Shown here piece by piece: positions 1-6,901 of a stretch of DNA of 55,954 nucleotides; within the stretch, counting starts at the first letter, position 1; the number at the start of each line of letters is the position of its first letter. The notes below the pieces were generated by a model. It had not been told where the DNA came from, ran no database searches, and saw only the letters and a list, made by a program, of their open reading frames with translations. Made by a program: the position numbers and the translations under genes. The stretch is taken from positions 1-55,954 of the forward strand of contig CAIXRH010000125.1 in assembly GCA_903921785.1 (NCBI GenBank), read 5' to 3'. This DNA comes from an uncultured Pseudomonadota bacterium. GTDB taxonomy: Bacteria; Myxococcota_A; UBA796; SXON01.

Positions 1-2
1 CG

Positions 3-554
3 CCCGCCCCGACGCCCGCTCCGCAGCCGGTCGCGGTGGTCACCCCGGTGCCCGCGCCGGTCGTCGCGCCGGCGCCGGTCGTCGCGCCTGCGCCGGTGGT
101 CGCGGTCGTTACCCCGCCGGTCGTCGCGCCTGTCGCCACACCGCCCGCGCCGCCCGCGCCCACCGCGAAGGTGCCGGTGGTGGTCGTGGGGAACAAGCTG
201 GTGCTCTACCAGCGGATCACGTTCGAAGGGCAGATGCTCACGACGGCCGGCGCCACGGAGCTGGAAGCGGTGAGCAAGTTCCTGCTCGCGCACCCGGAGA
301 TCGTGCACGTCCGCGTCGAGGGCCACACCCCCCCGCTGGGCGATCCCTCCGAGGAGCTGAGCGTCGCGGGCGGCCGCGCCGGGCTGGTGCTCGACTACCT
401 CTCCCACAAGGGGCTCGACCGCGAACGGTTCACCGCCGCCGGCTACGGCTCGATGCGTCCGCTCATCCCGGGGGACGACCCCGCGGCGCGCGAAGCGAAC
501 GAGCGCATCGAGTTCGTGATCACGAAGTGGGCGGAGGGCTCGGCGCCGCCGTAG
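3..554 (+). CDS. OmpA-family peptidoglycan-binding protein, C-terminal part (5' end outside window)
   Basis: The reading frame is open to the left edge, so the N-terminus lies outside the window; the GTG at 36 is only an internal Val codon. The first ~60 visible residues are a Pro/Ala/Val-rich linker with VVAPAP repeats. The rest is an OmpA C-terminal domain: an FEG strand, VRVEGHT, LSVAGGRAGLVLDYL, a GYGSMRPL turn and a final NERIEFVI corresponding to the family NRRVEF motif. This domain normally holds peptidoglycan non-covalently, so the protein is probably an outer-membrane or periplasmic anchor. Its last 35 bases overlap the 3' end of the convergent lpxB. Confidence 0.85.
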   Translation, partial: PAPTPAPQPVAVVTPVPAPVVAPAPVVAPAPVVAVVTPPVVAPVATPPAPPAPTAKVPVVVVGNKLVLYQRITFEGQMLTTAGATELEAVSKFLLAHPEIVHVRVEGHTPPLGDPSEELSVAGGRAGLVLDYLSHKGLDRERFTAAGYGSMRPLIPGDDPAAREANERIEFVITKWAEGSAPP

Positions 555-1578
555 CGCCGGCGAGCTCGCCGAGGAGCACGTCCGCCACCCGGGCGATCAC
601 CCCCGGCGGGCCCACCCGGTCGCGCAGCCATGCCGCGGGCGGAGGCTGCGCCGCCGCAAGGGCGCTCGTGAGCTCCTCGACGGTGAAGTTCTGGACGAAC
701 TCCCGGTACACCGCCCGATCCGCGAGGAGGTTCGGCAGCGCCAGGAACCGGATGCCCTTCACCAGCTGCTTGCCCACCACGTAGGTGAGCCAGTGCACCC
801 GGTGGGCGACCACCGCCGGCACCTCGTTCACCGCCAGCTCCAACGTGACCGTGCCCGACTTGCTCAAGGCGCGCTCGCAGCGGGCCATCGCCTCGGCGGC
901 GGCGACAACATGGAGCCGAGGATCGGCCGGGAGGCGGCGGCGGAGGTCGGCGCCGTCCGCTTCGGCGACAAGGACGGTGCGGAAGCCGCGGGTCGCGTCG
1001 AGGAACGGCTGGAGGTGGCGGTCGAGCTCGGCGGGGCGACTCCCCGGGAAGATGGCGGCGACTCCGGCTTCGGGGCGGCGCTCCACCCGGCGGTCCACGG
1101 CGGGGTGGCCAACGAAGTGGGCCCGCAGGCCGGTCTCGGCGTACAGCGGAGGTTCGAAGGGGAAGAGGCAAAGTAGGGTGTCGTAGGCCGCAGCGACGGT
1201 GTGCTTCCGTCCCGGTCGCCAGGCCCACAATTGGGGCGACACCCAGCCCACCGTGCGCACTCCCTCCCGACGAACCCGCCGCGCGACCGGGAGGTGGAAG
1301 TCGGGGGCGTCGACGCAGAGGAGGAGATCGGGGCGGCTGGCGGCCGCCTCCACGAGCGCGGCGCGCTGACGCCGGAGCTGGCCCAGGTGCCGCAGCACCT
1401 CGGTGAGCCCCATGGCGGGCGGGGCGAGCGTGGCGACGGGGGAGAGCCCCGCGGCGAGGAGGCGGGGGCCGCCGAGGCCGTGTACGGCGGGCTGGGCGCC
1501 GCGGCGGCGGAGCTCGGCGAGCAGCTCCTCCCCGAGCCGGTCCGCGCTCGGCTCGATGGCGCTCAGGAGCAGGCGCAC
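520..1578 (-). CDS. lpxB: lipid-A-disaccharide synthase
   Basis: GT-B-fold glycosyltransferase that condenses UDP-2,3-diacylglucosamine with lipid X to give the lipid A disaccharide, at the inner face of the inner membrane. Visible hallmarks of its 352 residues: the N-terminal SAIEPSAD (family SAGEPSGD), GLGGPRL, the mid-protein FPGSRPAEL loop, and the C-terminal NEVPAVVAHRV, ALPNLL and EFVQN motifs. It is slightly shorter than the usual ~380 residues. The start at 1578 overlaps the upstream dehydrogenase gene by 16 bases, as expected for one lpxA-dehydrogenase-lpxB operon. The 3' end runs into the convergent OmpA-like gene. Confidence 0.93.
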   Translation of the reverse strand: MRLLLSAIEPSADRLGEELLAELRRRGAQPAVHGLGGPRLLAAGLSPVATLAPPAMGLTEVLRHLGQLRRQRAALVEAAASRPDLLLCVDAPDFHLPVARRVRREGVRTVGWVSPQLWAWRPGRKHTVAAAYDTLLCLFPFEPPLYAETGLRAHFVGHPAVDRRVERRPEAGVAAIFPGSRPAELDRHLQPFLDATRGFRTVLVAEADGADLRRRLPADPRLHVVAAAEAMARCERALSKSGTVTLELAVNEVPAVVAHRVHWLTYVVGKQLVKGIRFLALPNLLADRAVYREFVQNFTVEELTSALAAAQPPPAAWLRDRVGPPGVIARVADVLLGELAGATAAPSPPPTS

Positions 1579-2381
1579 CGGATCGCCTCGGCCGCGCGCA
1601 GCGCAGGGAGCACCTCCGCCGCCGTCGCGGGGAAGGGCGCGCCACCCGCGGCTGCCGCCAGGAACGCGGTGAGCTCGGCGCGAAGGGCATCCGCCTTCAT
1701 CACGGGGACCAGGACTTCTTCCAGCTCCGGCGTCACCCGGACCACGGCGGGATCACGGAGGTCGGCGCTCCAATAGCCGGACGGGGTGAACACCCGCAGC
1801 GTGCGCACGGCCTTGCGGCTGATGCGGCTGGCCGCGAAGACCCCGACGTGGCCGCCCTCCGTCTCCACCCGCGCGTGGACGATGTCCACCATCCCGCTGC
1901 GCACGGAGAGCCCGTTGGCGCGCACCTCCTTCACCGGCGAACGCGTGAGCGCCCAGAAGAGGTCGAGGTCGTGGATCATCAGGTCGAGCACCACGTCCAC
2001 GTCGAAGCCGCGGTCGGCCCATACCGCCAGGCGCTCGGCCTGCACGAAGCGGGCGTCCACCCCCGCGAGCGCGCGGAACGCGGGGTTGTAGCGTTCGATG
2101 TGACCGACTGCGCAGTGCGGGTGGCGGGCGAGCGCCTCGGCGTCGTCCAGCGAAGCGCTCAGCGGCTTCTCAACCAGGACCGGCACCCCGCGTTCCAACC
2201 ACGGCTCCGCGACCTCGCGGTGGCTGCGGGTGGGCGTGGCGACCACGACCGCCGCCACCCCGGACGGCGCCGCATCGTGGCCCTTCGCCGGGTCGACCAC
2301 GATCACCTCGTGGCCCAGCTCTCCGAGGTGGCGGTGATGGTGCGCGCCCATCCGCCCCAGCCCGTAGAGCGCCACGCGCAC
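1563..2381 (-). CDS. Gfo/Idh/MocA-family dehydrogenase in the lpx operon (GnnA-type)
   Basis: NAD(P)-dependent sugar-nucleotide dehydrogenase of 272 residues with a GTG start. An N-terminal Rossmann glycine motif (LYGLGRMG, residues 6-13), the family EKP triad (71-73) and the GHIERYNPA segment (~93-101) are visible. Between lpxA and lpxB, this family includes GnnA, which oxidises the 3-OH of UDP-GlcNAc so that the aminotransferase GnnB can make UDP-GlcNAc3N for tetra-amide lipid A; that assignment is inferred from context. No GnnB-type aminotransferase is adjacent. The gene lies 9 bases downstream of lpxA and overlaps lpxB by 16. Alternative: another Gfo/Idh sugar reductase. Confidence 0.8.
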   Translation of the reverse strand: MRVALYGLGRMGAHHHRHLGELGHEVIVVDPAKGHDAAPSGVAAVVVATPTRSHREVAEPWLERGVPVLVEKPLSASLDDAEALARHPHCAVGHIERYNPAFRALAGVDARFVQAERLAVWADRGFDVDVVLDLMIHDLDLFWALTRSPVKEVRANGLSVRSGMVDIVHARVETEGGHVGVFAASRISRKAVRTLRVFTPSGYWSADLRDPAVVRVTPELEEVLVPVMKADALRAELTAFLAAAAGGAPFPATAAEVLPALRAAEAIRCACS

Positions 2382-2390
2382 GGGAGGGCC

Positions 2391-3194
2391 CTACTCGTCC
2401 GCGCCGTCGGAGGAGCCGACAGACCGACAGATGCCCCGCTGGCTGGACTCGAGGACCGCCACGAGCTCGAGCACCTCAGGGACATCATGGTAGAACGCCC
2501 GGACCTGCTCCGACGCGATGCGGGTCGGCATACCCGCCTGGAACAACTCGCGGTAGGCGCCCTTCAGCGCCGACATCACCTCGCGGGAGAAGCCGGCGCG
2601 GCGGAGGCCGACGACGTTGAGGCCGACGAGCCGAGCGCGGTCCCCCTGGGCGATCGTAAACGGAGGCACGTCCTGCGCGGCCATGCCGCCGCCGCCGACC
2701 ATCGCGCACCGCCCGATCCGGCCATACTGGTGCACCGCCGCGAGGCCGCCGAGCACAACGCGGTCCTGGATCGTCACGTGCCCGGCGATGGCCACGGAGT
2801 TGGCGAACACGCAGTGATCGCCGACGACGCAGTCGTGGGCCACGTGGGTGCTCGCCATGAACAGGTTGTCGTTGCCGATGCGGGTGATGCCGCCGCTGGC
2901 GGCGGTACCCCGGTTGGCGGTGCTGTTCTCGCGGAACGTGTTGCGCGCCCCCACCACGAGGCGGGTGGGCTCGCCGCGGTACTTGAGGTCCTGCGGGTCG
3001 CCGCCGATGCAGGCGAACGGGTGGATGACACACTCCGGCCCGAGCTCGGTGTGGCCGCGGACCATGCCGTGGGCGTGGACCTGCACCCGGTCGCCAAGGC
3101 GCACGGGACCCTCGATGATCGCGTAGGGGCCGATCTCGACGTCGGCGCCCAGCTCGGCCCGCGAATCGACGAGGGCGGTGGGGTGGATGGCCAT
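2391..3194 (-). CDS. lpxA: acyl-[ACP]--UDP-N-acetylglucosamine O-acyltransferase
   Basis: First enzyme of lipid A synthesis; a 267-residue left-handed beta-helix protein, close to the 262 of E. coli. Hexapeptide repeats fill residues ~1-180, followed by the conserved IAQGDRARLVGLNVVGLRR segment and a helical C-terminus. His120 in HVAHDC matches the E. coli catalytic His125, and His155 in AVHQY matches His160. Gly168 in MVGG matches E. coli Gly173, the residue that admits a long (C14-type) acyl chain, so a long hydroxyacyl donor is inferred. It is the first gene of the lpxA-dehydrogenase-lpxB operon, with an ATG at 3194, and is divergent from the gene at 3268. Confidence 0.95.
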   Translation of the reverse strand: MAIHPTALVDSRAELGADVEIGPYAIIEGPVRLGDRVQVHAHGMVRGHTELGPECVIHPFACIGGDPQDLKYRGEPTRLVVGARNTFRENSTANRGTAASGGITRIGNDNLFMASTHVAHDCVVGDHCVFANSVAIAGHVTIQDRVVLGGLAAVHQYGRIGRCAMVGGGGMAAQDVPPFTIAQGDRARLVGLNVVGLRRAGFSREVMSALKGAYRELFQAGMPTRIASEQVRAFYHDVPEVLELVAVLESSQRGICRSVGSSDGADE

Positions 3195-3267
3195 GGATAC
3201 TCCGGCGGGGGTCGGTAGCTAACCGGAAACGCCGGCCCGGGTGAGTCCAGCCGGATACCGGTCTGCC

Positions 3268-4221
3268 ATGCCCCTCCTGCAGCGCCTTCGCCAGCGGCTC
3301 CGTCCCGGGGCTCCCGAGGCCCCTCCCCCGGTCCTCGCGTCGAGCGCGGCGCCGGCCCGCCCCACGCCGCCCGAAGGGGCGAGCAACTACGTCATCCTCA
3401 TCCTCGACAGCTGCCGGTTCGACAGCTTCATCAAGGCCAAACCCAAGCTCGCGCCCAAGCTCGGCGAGGTGCAGAAGCGCTGGTCCTACGCCACGTGGAC
3501 GTCGCCGAGCCACTACAACCTGCTCATCGGGCTCCTCCCCCACAGCTCGCCACAGCACGTCTACGCCAGCGAGTACTACAAGGACGACTTCCTGCGCTTC
3601 AAGGAGCGTTTCAACGTCGACAGCATCGAGTTCGGGAAGATGGTCCCCGGGCTCTGGCTCCCGAGCTACCTCCGCAACCAGCTCGGGTACCGCACGAACA
3701 TGTACGTCTCGATGCCGGTGCTCAACCCGGCCACGCCGCTGAACCGCGACTTCGACGACTACCGGCTGATGCCGCACCACAACGACGTGCGCGAGATGTT
3801 CCGGGCGATGCGTTTCTACGAGGATCGCCCAAGCTTCTTCGTACTCAACACCGGGGAGACGCACTACCCCTACGCCACGCCCGACGAGCCCGAGAACAGC
3901 TGGCCGCGCATCAGCGGGGTCAATGGGGTCTTCAAGCACCTCGACGACCACGTCCGCGCCGGCGGGCTGGTGCATCACGACGAAGCGCCGCGCTTCTTCG
4001 ACGACGACAAGATGAAGGAGCTCCACGCCCGGCAGGTCGAAGCGGTCCGCTGGGTGGACCGCACGCTCGAGGAGCTCTACGACCTCGTGCCCGACAACAC
4101 CTACATCACCATCACCGCCGACCACGGCGAGCTGTTCGGCGAGAAGGGGTATTTCGGACATGGTCCGATCAACCACGAGAAGTGTATGGAAGTGCCGTTC
4201 GTGGAGGGGAGAATTCGCTGA
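3268..4221 (+). CDS. alkaline-phosphatase-superfamily ('sulfatase-like') hydrolase
   Basis: A 317-residue protein of the sulfatase/phosphopentomutase fold. The metal-binding strand VILILDSCRFDSF carries Asp47 and Asp52, and the C-terminal ITADHGELFGEKGYFGHG supplies the second metal site. The nucleophile segment reads YATWTSPSHYNLL, with Thr78 where true sulfatases have the CxPSR cysteine or serine, so a formylglycine sulfatase is unlikely; a phosphodiesterase or phosphoethanolamine/phosphoglycerol-transferase-like activity is possible. No signal peptide or membrane anchor is visible. I prefer the ATG at 3268 to the in-frame GTG at 3241. Its last codons form one arm of a quasi-palindrome. Confidence 0.8.
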   Translation: MPLLQRLRQRLRPGAPEAPPPVLASSAAPARPTPPEGASNYVILILDSCRFDSFIKAKPKLAPKLGEVQKRWSYATWTSPSHYNLLIGLLPHSSPQHVYASEYYKDDFLRFKERFNVDSIEFGKMVPGLWLPSYLRNQLGYRTNMYVSMPVLNPATPLNRDFDDYRLMPHHNDVREMFRAMRFYEDRPSFFVLNTGETHYPYATPDEPENSWPRISGVNGVFKHLDDHVRAGGLVHHDEAPRFFDDDKMKELHARQVEAVRWVDRTLEELYDLVPDNTYITITADHGELFGEKGYFGHGPINHEKCMEVPFVEGRIR

Positions 4222-4269
4222 AGCGAACGGCGCTACGGAGGCCACGCCGCTTCTCGTGGTTGATCGGAC
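4163..4269. repeat. quasi-palindrome spanning the 3' end of the sulfatase-like gene
   Basis: Bases 4163-4182 and 4250-4269 are perfect 20-bp reverse complements, beginning GTCCGATCAACCACG. Inside them, GCCGTTCG pairs with a downstream CGAACGGC. The coding sequence supplies the left arm and the stop codon (4219-4221) lies in the loop, so the transcript could fold into a long stem around the stop. Confidence 0.8.
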
Positions 4270-4300
4270 GTGGAGGGACCGGCGCGAGCGCTGCGAGCGC

Positions 4301-4362
4301 ACCGGCCGACAAGGCCGGTAGGTCCCGGAACCCGCCCCCGGAGCCTGGCCGCAAAGGCCAGG
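4301..4362. repeat. two consecutive perfect hairpins
   Basis: ACCGGCC/GGCCGGT (4301-4307 with 4313-4319, loop GACAA) is followed by CCTGGCC/GGCCAGG (4344-4350 with 4356-4362, loop GCAAA). The second is enclosed by an outer GCCCCC/GGGGGC pairing. No T-tract follows, so a simple intrinsic terminator is not supported. Confidence 0.6.
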
Positions 4363-4386
4363 CGTGAGGGGGCCGATCACGGGCGA

Positions 4387-4499
4387 GGGGTCAGAGCGAT
4401 CGCGATCGCTTTTCCGTCCCGAGCGGCCTCCTTCGGCCCTCCAGCCCCCCGCCTCGTTCGCGAAACCGTCCGCGAATCGAACACGATCGCTCTGACCCC
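4387..4499 (+). repeat. repeat family A, copy 1 (113 bp, terminal inverted repeats)
   Basis: Starts GGGGTCAGAGCGATCG and ends with the exact reverse complement of those 16 bases. The right end contains GCGAATCGAAC just inside the terminal repeat, as in the other two copies. Copies 1 and 2 differ at only about three positions. The element encodes nothing credible and resembles a MITE or REP/BIME-like unit. Confidence 0.85.
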
Positions 4500-4518
4500 G
4501 CCCCACGTGCCCCCCGTG

Positions 4519-4631
4519 GGGGTCAGACCGATCGCGATCGCTTTTCCGTCCCGAGCGGCCTCCTTCGGCCCTCCAGCCCCCCGCCTCGCCCGCGAAACCG
4601 TCCGCGAATCGAACACGATCGCTCTGACCCC
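4519..4631 (+). repeat. repeat family A, copy 2 (113 bp, terminal inverted repeats)
   Basis: Nearly identical to copy 1, in the same orientation, 19 bases downstream of it. The left end reads GGGGTCAGACCGATCG and the right end AACACGATCGCTCTGACCCC. Differences from copy 1 are one base in the left terminal repeat and TT to CC in the middle, suggesting recent tandem duplication. Confidence 0.85.
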
Positions 4632-4730
4632 GCCCCGCGCCCGCAGACCCCGCCCCGCACTGGAGACCTCGGGGTGTCGGCTCCCTTCGGTCGCCGCCGC
4701 CCTCCCTCTGGGCTCGGCCCCAAGGGCCTC

Positions 4731-4757
4731 GGTTCCGGCGCCGCGCGCGCCGGAACC
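4731..4757. repeat. perfect 11-bp hairpin upstream of tsaC
   Basis: GGTTCCGGCGC (4731-4741) pairs perfectly with GCGCCGGAACC (4747-4757) around a 5-base loop, about 110 bases before tsaC. No T-run follows. It may be a transcript structure or a protein-binding palindrome; function unknown. Confidence 0.6.
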
Positions 4758-4866
4758 GGTCGCGGCCCATTCGCCCCGCCCGCCGCGCACCCCGAGCCGC
4801 GACCGCCCGCCGGTCCGGCTCACCCGGTGCCGTCCGGGCGCCCCGACCCCAGGTTAGGCGCCGCCC

Positions 4867-5748
4867 GTGCCCCTGGTGACGCTGCCCGAAGCCGCCGTCC
4901 TCCTCCGCAGCGGCGGCCTGGTCGCCGTCCCCACGGAGACGGTGTACGGGCTGGCCGCCGACGCCACGAACGAAGCGGCCGTCCGTGCCATCTTCGTGAC
5001 CAAGGGCCGCCCGGCCGGGCACCCGCTGATTCTCCACGCCCACGACCCGCGGCCCTACGCCGTGTTCGACGAACGCGCTGAGCGCCTCGCGGCCTTCTGG
5101 CCCGGCCCGCTCACGCTGGTGCTGCCGCTTCGCCGGGCGTCCGGCGTCGCGCCCGCGGTCACCGGCGGCCACGGCACGCTGGCGGTGCGTTGCCCGGCGC
5201 ATCCGCTCACCCTGGCGCTGCTCCACGCCGCCGGGGTGCCCCTCGCCGCCCCCTCCGCGAACCGCTTCGGCGAGGTGTCGCCCACCACCGCCGAGCACGT
5301 CCTCCGCAGCTTCCCCGACCTCCCGGTGCTCGACGGCGGGCCGTGCGCCGTCGGCGTGGAGAGCACGATCGTCGACCTCTCCGGGCCTGTCCCCGCGCTG
5401 CTCCGCCCCGGCGGCGTGCCCGCCGAAGCGCTCACCCTCGTGCTGGGCGACCTCGCCCCCAGCGGCACCACCGCCGCCCCCGGCACGCTCCCCGCCCACT
5501 ACGCGCCGCGCGCCCGCGTCCTCGTCGTCGACGCCGCGGGGGCGCTCCCTGCCGAGCTGCGCGACGCCGGCGAGACCGTGGCCGTGCTCCCGCGCCTCTC
5601 GCCCACCGAGCACGCGCGCACCCTCTACGCCAACCTCCGCGCCGCAGACGACGCCGGCGCGACGGTCATCGTCTGCGAACGCGCCGCGCCGGGCGGCCTC
5701 GGCGCCGCGATCAACGACCGGCTCCAGCGCGCGGCGTTCGGCCGGTAG
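4867..5748 (+). CDS. tsaC: L-threonylcarbamoyladenylate synthase (Sua5/YrdC type)
   Basis: Makes threonylcarbamoyl-AMP from Thr, bicarbonate and ATP for the t6A37 modification of ANN-decoding tRNAs, in the cytoplasm. The YrdC domain (residues ~1-200) shows PTETVYGL, the KGRPAGHPL loop and APSANRFGEVSPT. After the linker APGTLPAHYAP, a short Sua5-type Rossmann domain completes the 293 residues, so this is the two-domain Sua5 form rather than the ~190-residue TsaC. The start is a GTG at 4867; no strong ribosome-binding site is evident. The gene stands alone after the repeat-rich spacer. Confidence 0.92.
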   Translation: MPLVTLPEAAVLLRSGGLVAVPTETVYGLAADATNEAAVRAIFVTKGRPAGHPLILHAHDPRPYAVFDERAERLAAFWPGPLTLVLPLRRASGVAPAVTGGHGTLAVRCPAHPLTLALLHAAGVPLAAPSANRFGEVSPTTAEHVLRSFPDLPVLDGGPCAVGVESTIVDLSGPVPALLRPGGVPAEALTLVLGDLAPSGTTAAPGTLPAHYAPRARVLVVDAAGALPAELRDAGETVAVLPRLSPTEHARTLYANLRAADDAGATVIVCERAAPGGLGAAINDRLQRAAFGR

Positions 5749-5813
5749 GCCCGCGGCGGAAGCTGCGAGGTGGCCGCAACGACGCCGACCTCCCGCGCCG
5801 CCGGCCCCTCCCC

Positions 5814-6854
5814 TCAGCTCCGCGTCGACCCGTCGCCGTTGCGATCCCGGGTGTTCTGCCAGTCCACCATCCACCCGGGGTACTCCGGGGGGAGGGCGCT
5901 CACGGCGTCGAGGGCCGCGAGCTCGTCGGCGGTCAGGGACACCTTCACCGAGGCGAGGTTGTCCGCGAGCTGGGCGTCGGTGCGGGCGCCGAGGATCACG
6001 CTGGTCACGTGCGACTGGTGCAGCAGCCAGGCCAGCGCGATCTGGGCGATGCTCACCTCGTGCGCGGCCGCGATGGGGCGCATCGCCTCCACCACGGCGA
6101 AGGCGCGCGCCTTGTCCACCACCGGGAAGTCGAAGTTGGTGCGCCGCGCCCCGGCGGGGCCGGCCTCTCCGGCGGCGAACTTGCCGGTGAGCAGCCCGCC
6201 CGCCAGCGGCGACCACGGGAGGATGCCGAGGCCTTCCTCCTTGGCGAGCGGCACCAGCTCGCGCTCGATGTCGCGGCTGGCGACGGTGTAGAAGACCTGC
6301 GCCGACACGTAGCGGGGGAGGCCCAGGCGGTCGGCGATCGCCAGCGCCTTCATCACCTGCCACGCCGGCATGTTGCAGAAGCCGACGTAGCGGACCTTCC
6401 CGGCGCGCACGATCTCCGCCAACGCCTGCACCGTCTCTTCGAGCGGCGTGGCCGAATCCACACCATGAACCTGGTAGAGGTCGACATAGTCGGTGCCGAG
6501 GCGGCGCAGGCTCTCGTCGATCGACCAGAAGAGCTGCTTGCGGCTGAGCCCCACGTCGTTCGGCCCGGGGCCCATGCGGCCGCGCGCCTTGGTGGCGAGC
6601 ACGAGGGATTGCCGGTTGGCGCCCAGCTTCGCGAGCCCGGCTGCGAGGAGGCGCTCGCTCTCGCCTTCGTGGTACACGTTGGCGGTGTCGATGAAGTTCA
6701 CGCCCGCGTCGAACGCGGCGCGGAGCTGACCGGCGACTGAATCCAGGCCAAGGTCCCCGATCACGGCCCAGAACCCCTTGCCGCCCCAGGTCATCGTGCC
6801 CAGGCACAGCTCCGACACGTACAGGCCGGTGCGGCCCAACTTCCGGTACTTCAC
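5814..6854 (-). CDS. aldo/keto reductase
   Basis: NAD(P)H-dependent oxidoreductase of 346 residues with a TIM-barrel fold. The tetrad is visible: Asp and Tyr in FIDTANVYHEGESE, Lys in LVLATKARG and His in YQVHGVDSATPLEE. The N-terminal MKYRKLGRTGLYVSELCLGT is typical of the AKR family whose members reduce assorted aldehydes and ketones. The physiological substrate cannot be read from sequence. It stands alone, convergent with tsaC, and its start faces the same way as the upstream propeller/cytochrome gene. Confidence 0.9.
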   Translation of the reverse strand: MKYRKLGRTGLYVSELCLGTMTWGGKGFWAVIGDLGLDSVAGQLRAAFDAGVNFIDTANVYHEGESERLLAAGLAKLGANRQSLVLATKARGRMGPGPNDVGLSRKQLFWSIDESLRRLGTDYVDLYQVHGVDSATPLEETVQALAEIVRAGKVRYVGFCNMPAWQVMKALAIADRLGLPRYVSAQVFYTVASRDIERELVPLAKEEGLGILPWSPLAGGLLTGKFAAGEAGPAGARRTNFDFPVVDKARAFAVVEAMRPIAAAHEVSIAQIALAWLLHQSHVTSVILGARTDAQLADNLASVKVSLTADELAALDAVSALPPEYPGWMVDWQNTRDRNGDGSTRS

Positions 6855-6901
6855 GAACGCTCCATGGCTCCGCCCCGCCTATCCCGGCGAGCGCGACGCC
6901 C

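Larger units (their letters stand above)
4222..4866. other. hairpin-rich intergenic region without a credible gene
   Basis: This 645-bp gap between the sulfatase-like gene and tsaC contains no convincing reading frame. It holds the right arm of the quasi-palindrome (4250-4269), two perfect 7-bp hairpins with 5-base loops (4301-4319, 4344-4362), two copies of repeat family A (4387-4499, 4519-4631), and a perfect 11-bp hairpin at 4731-4757. Apparent open frames here are by-products of very high G+C. Confidence 0.75.
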
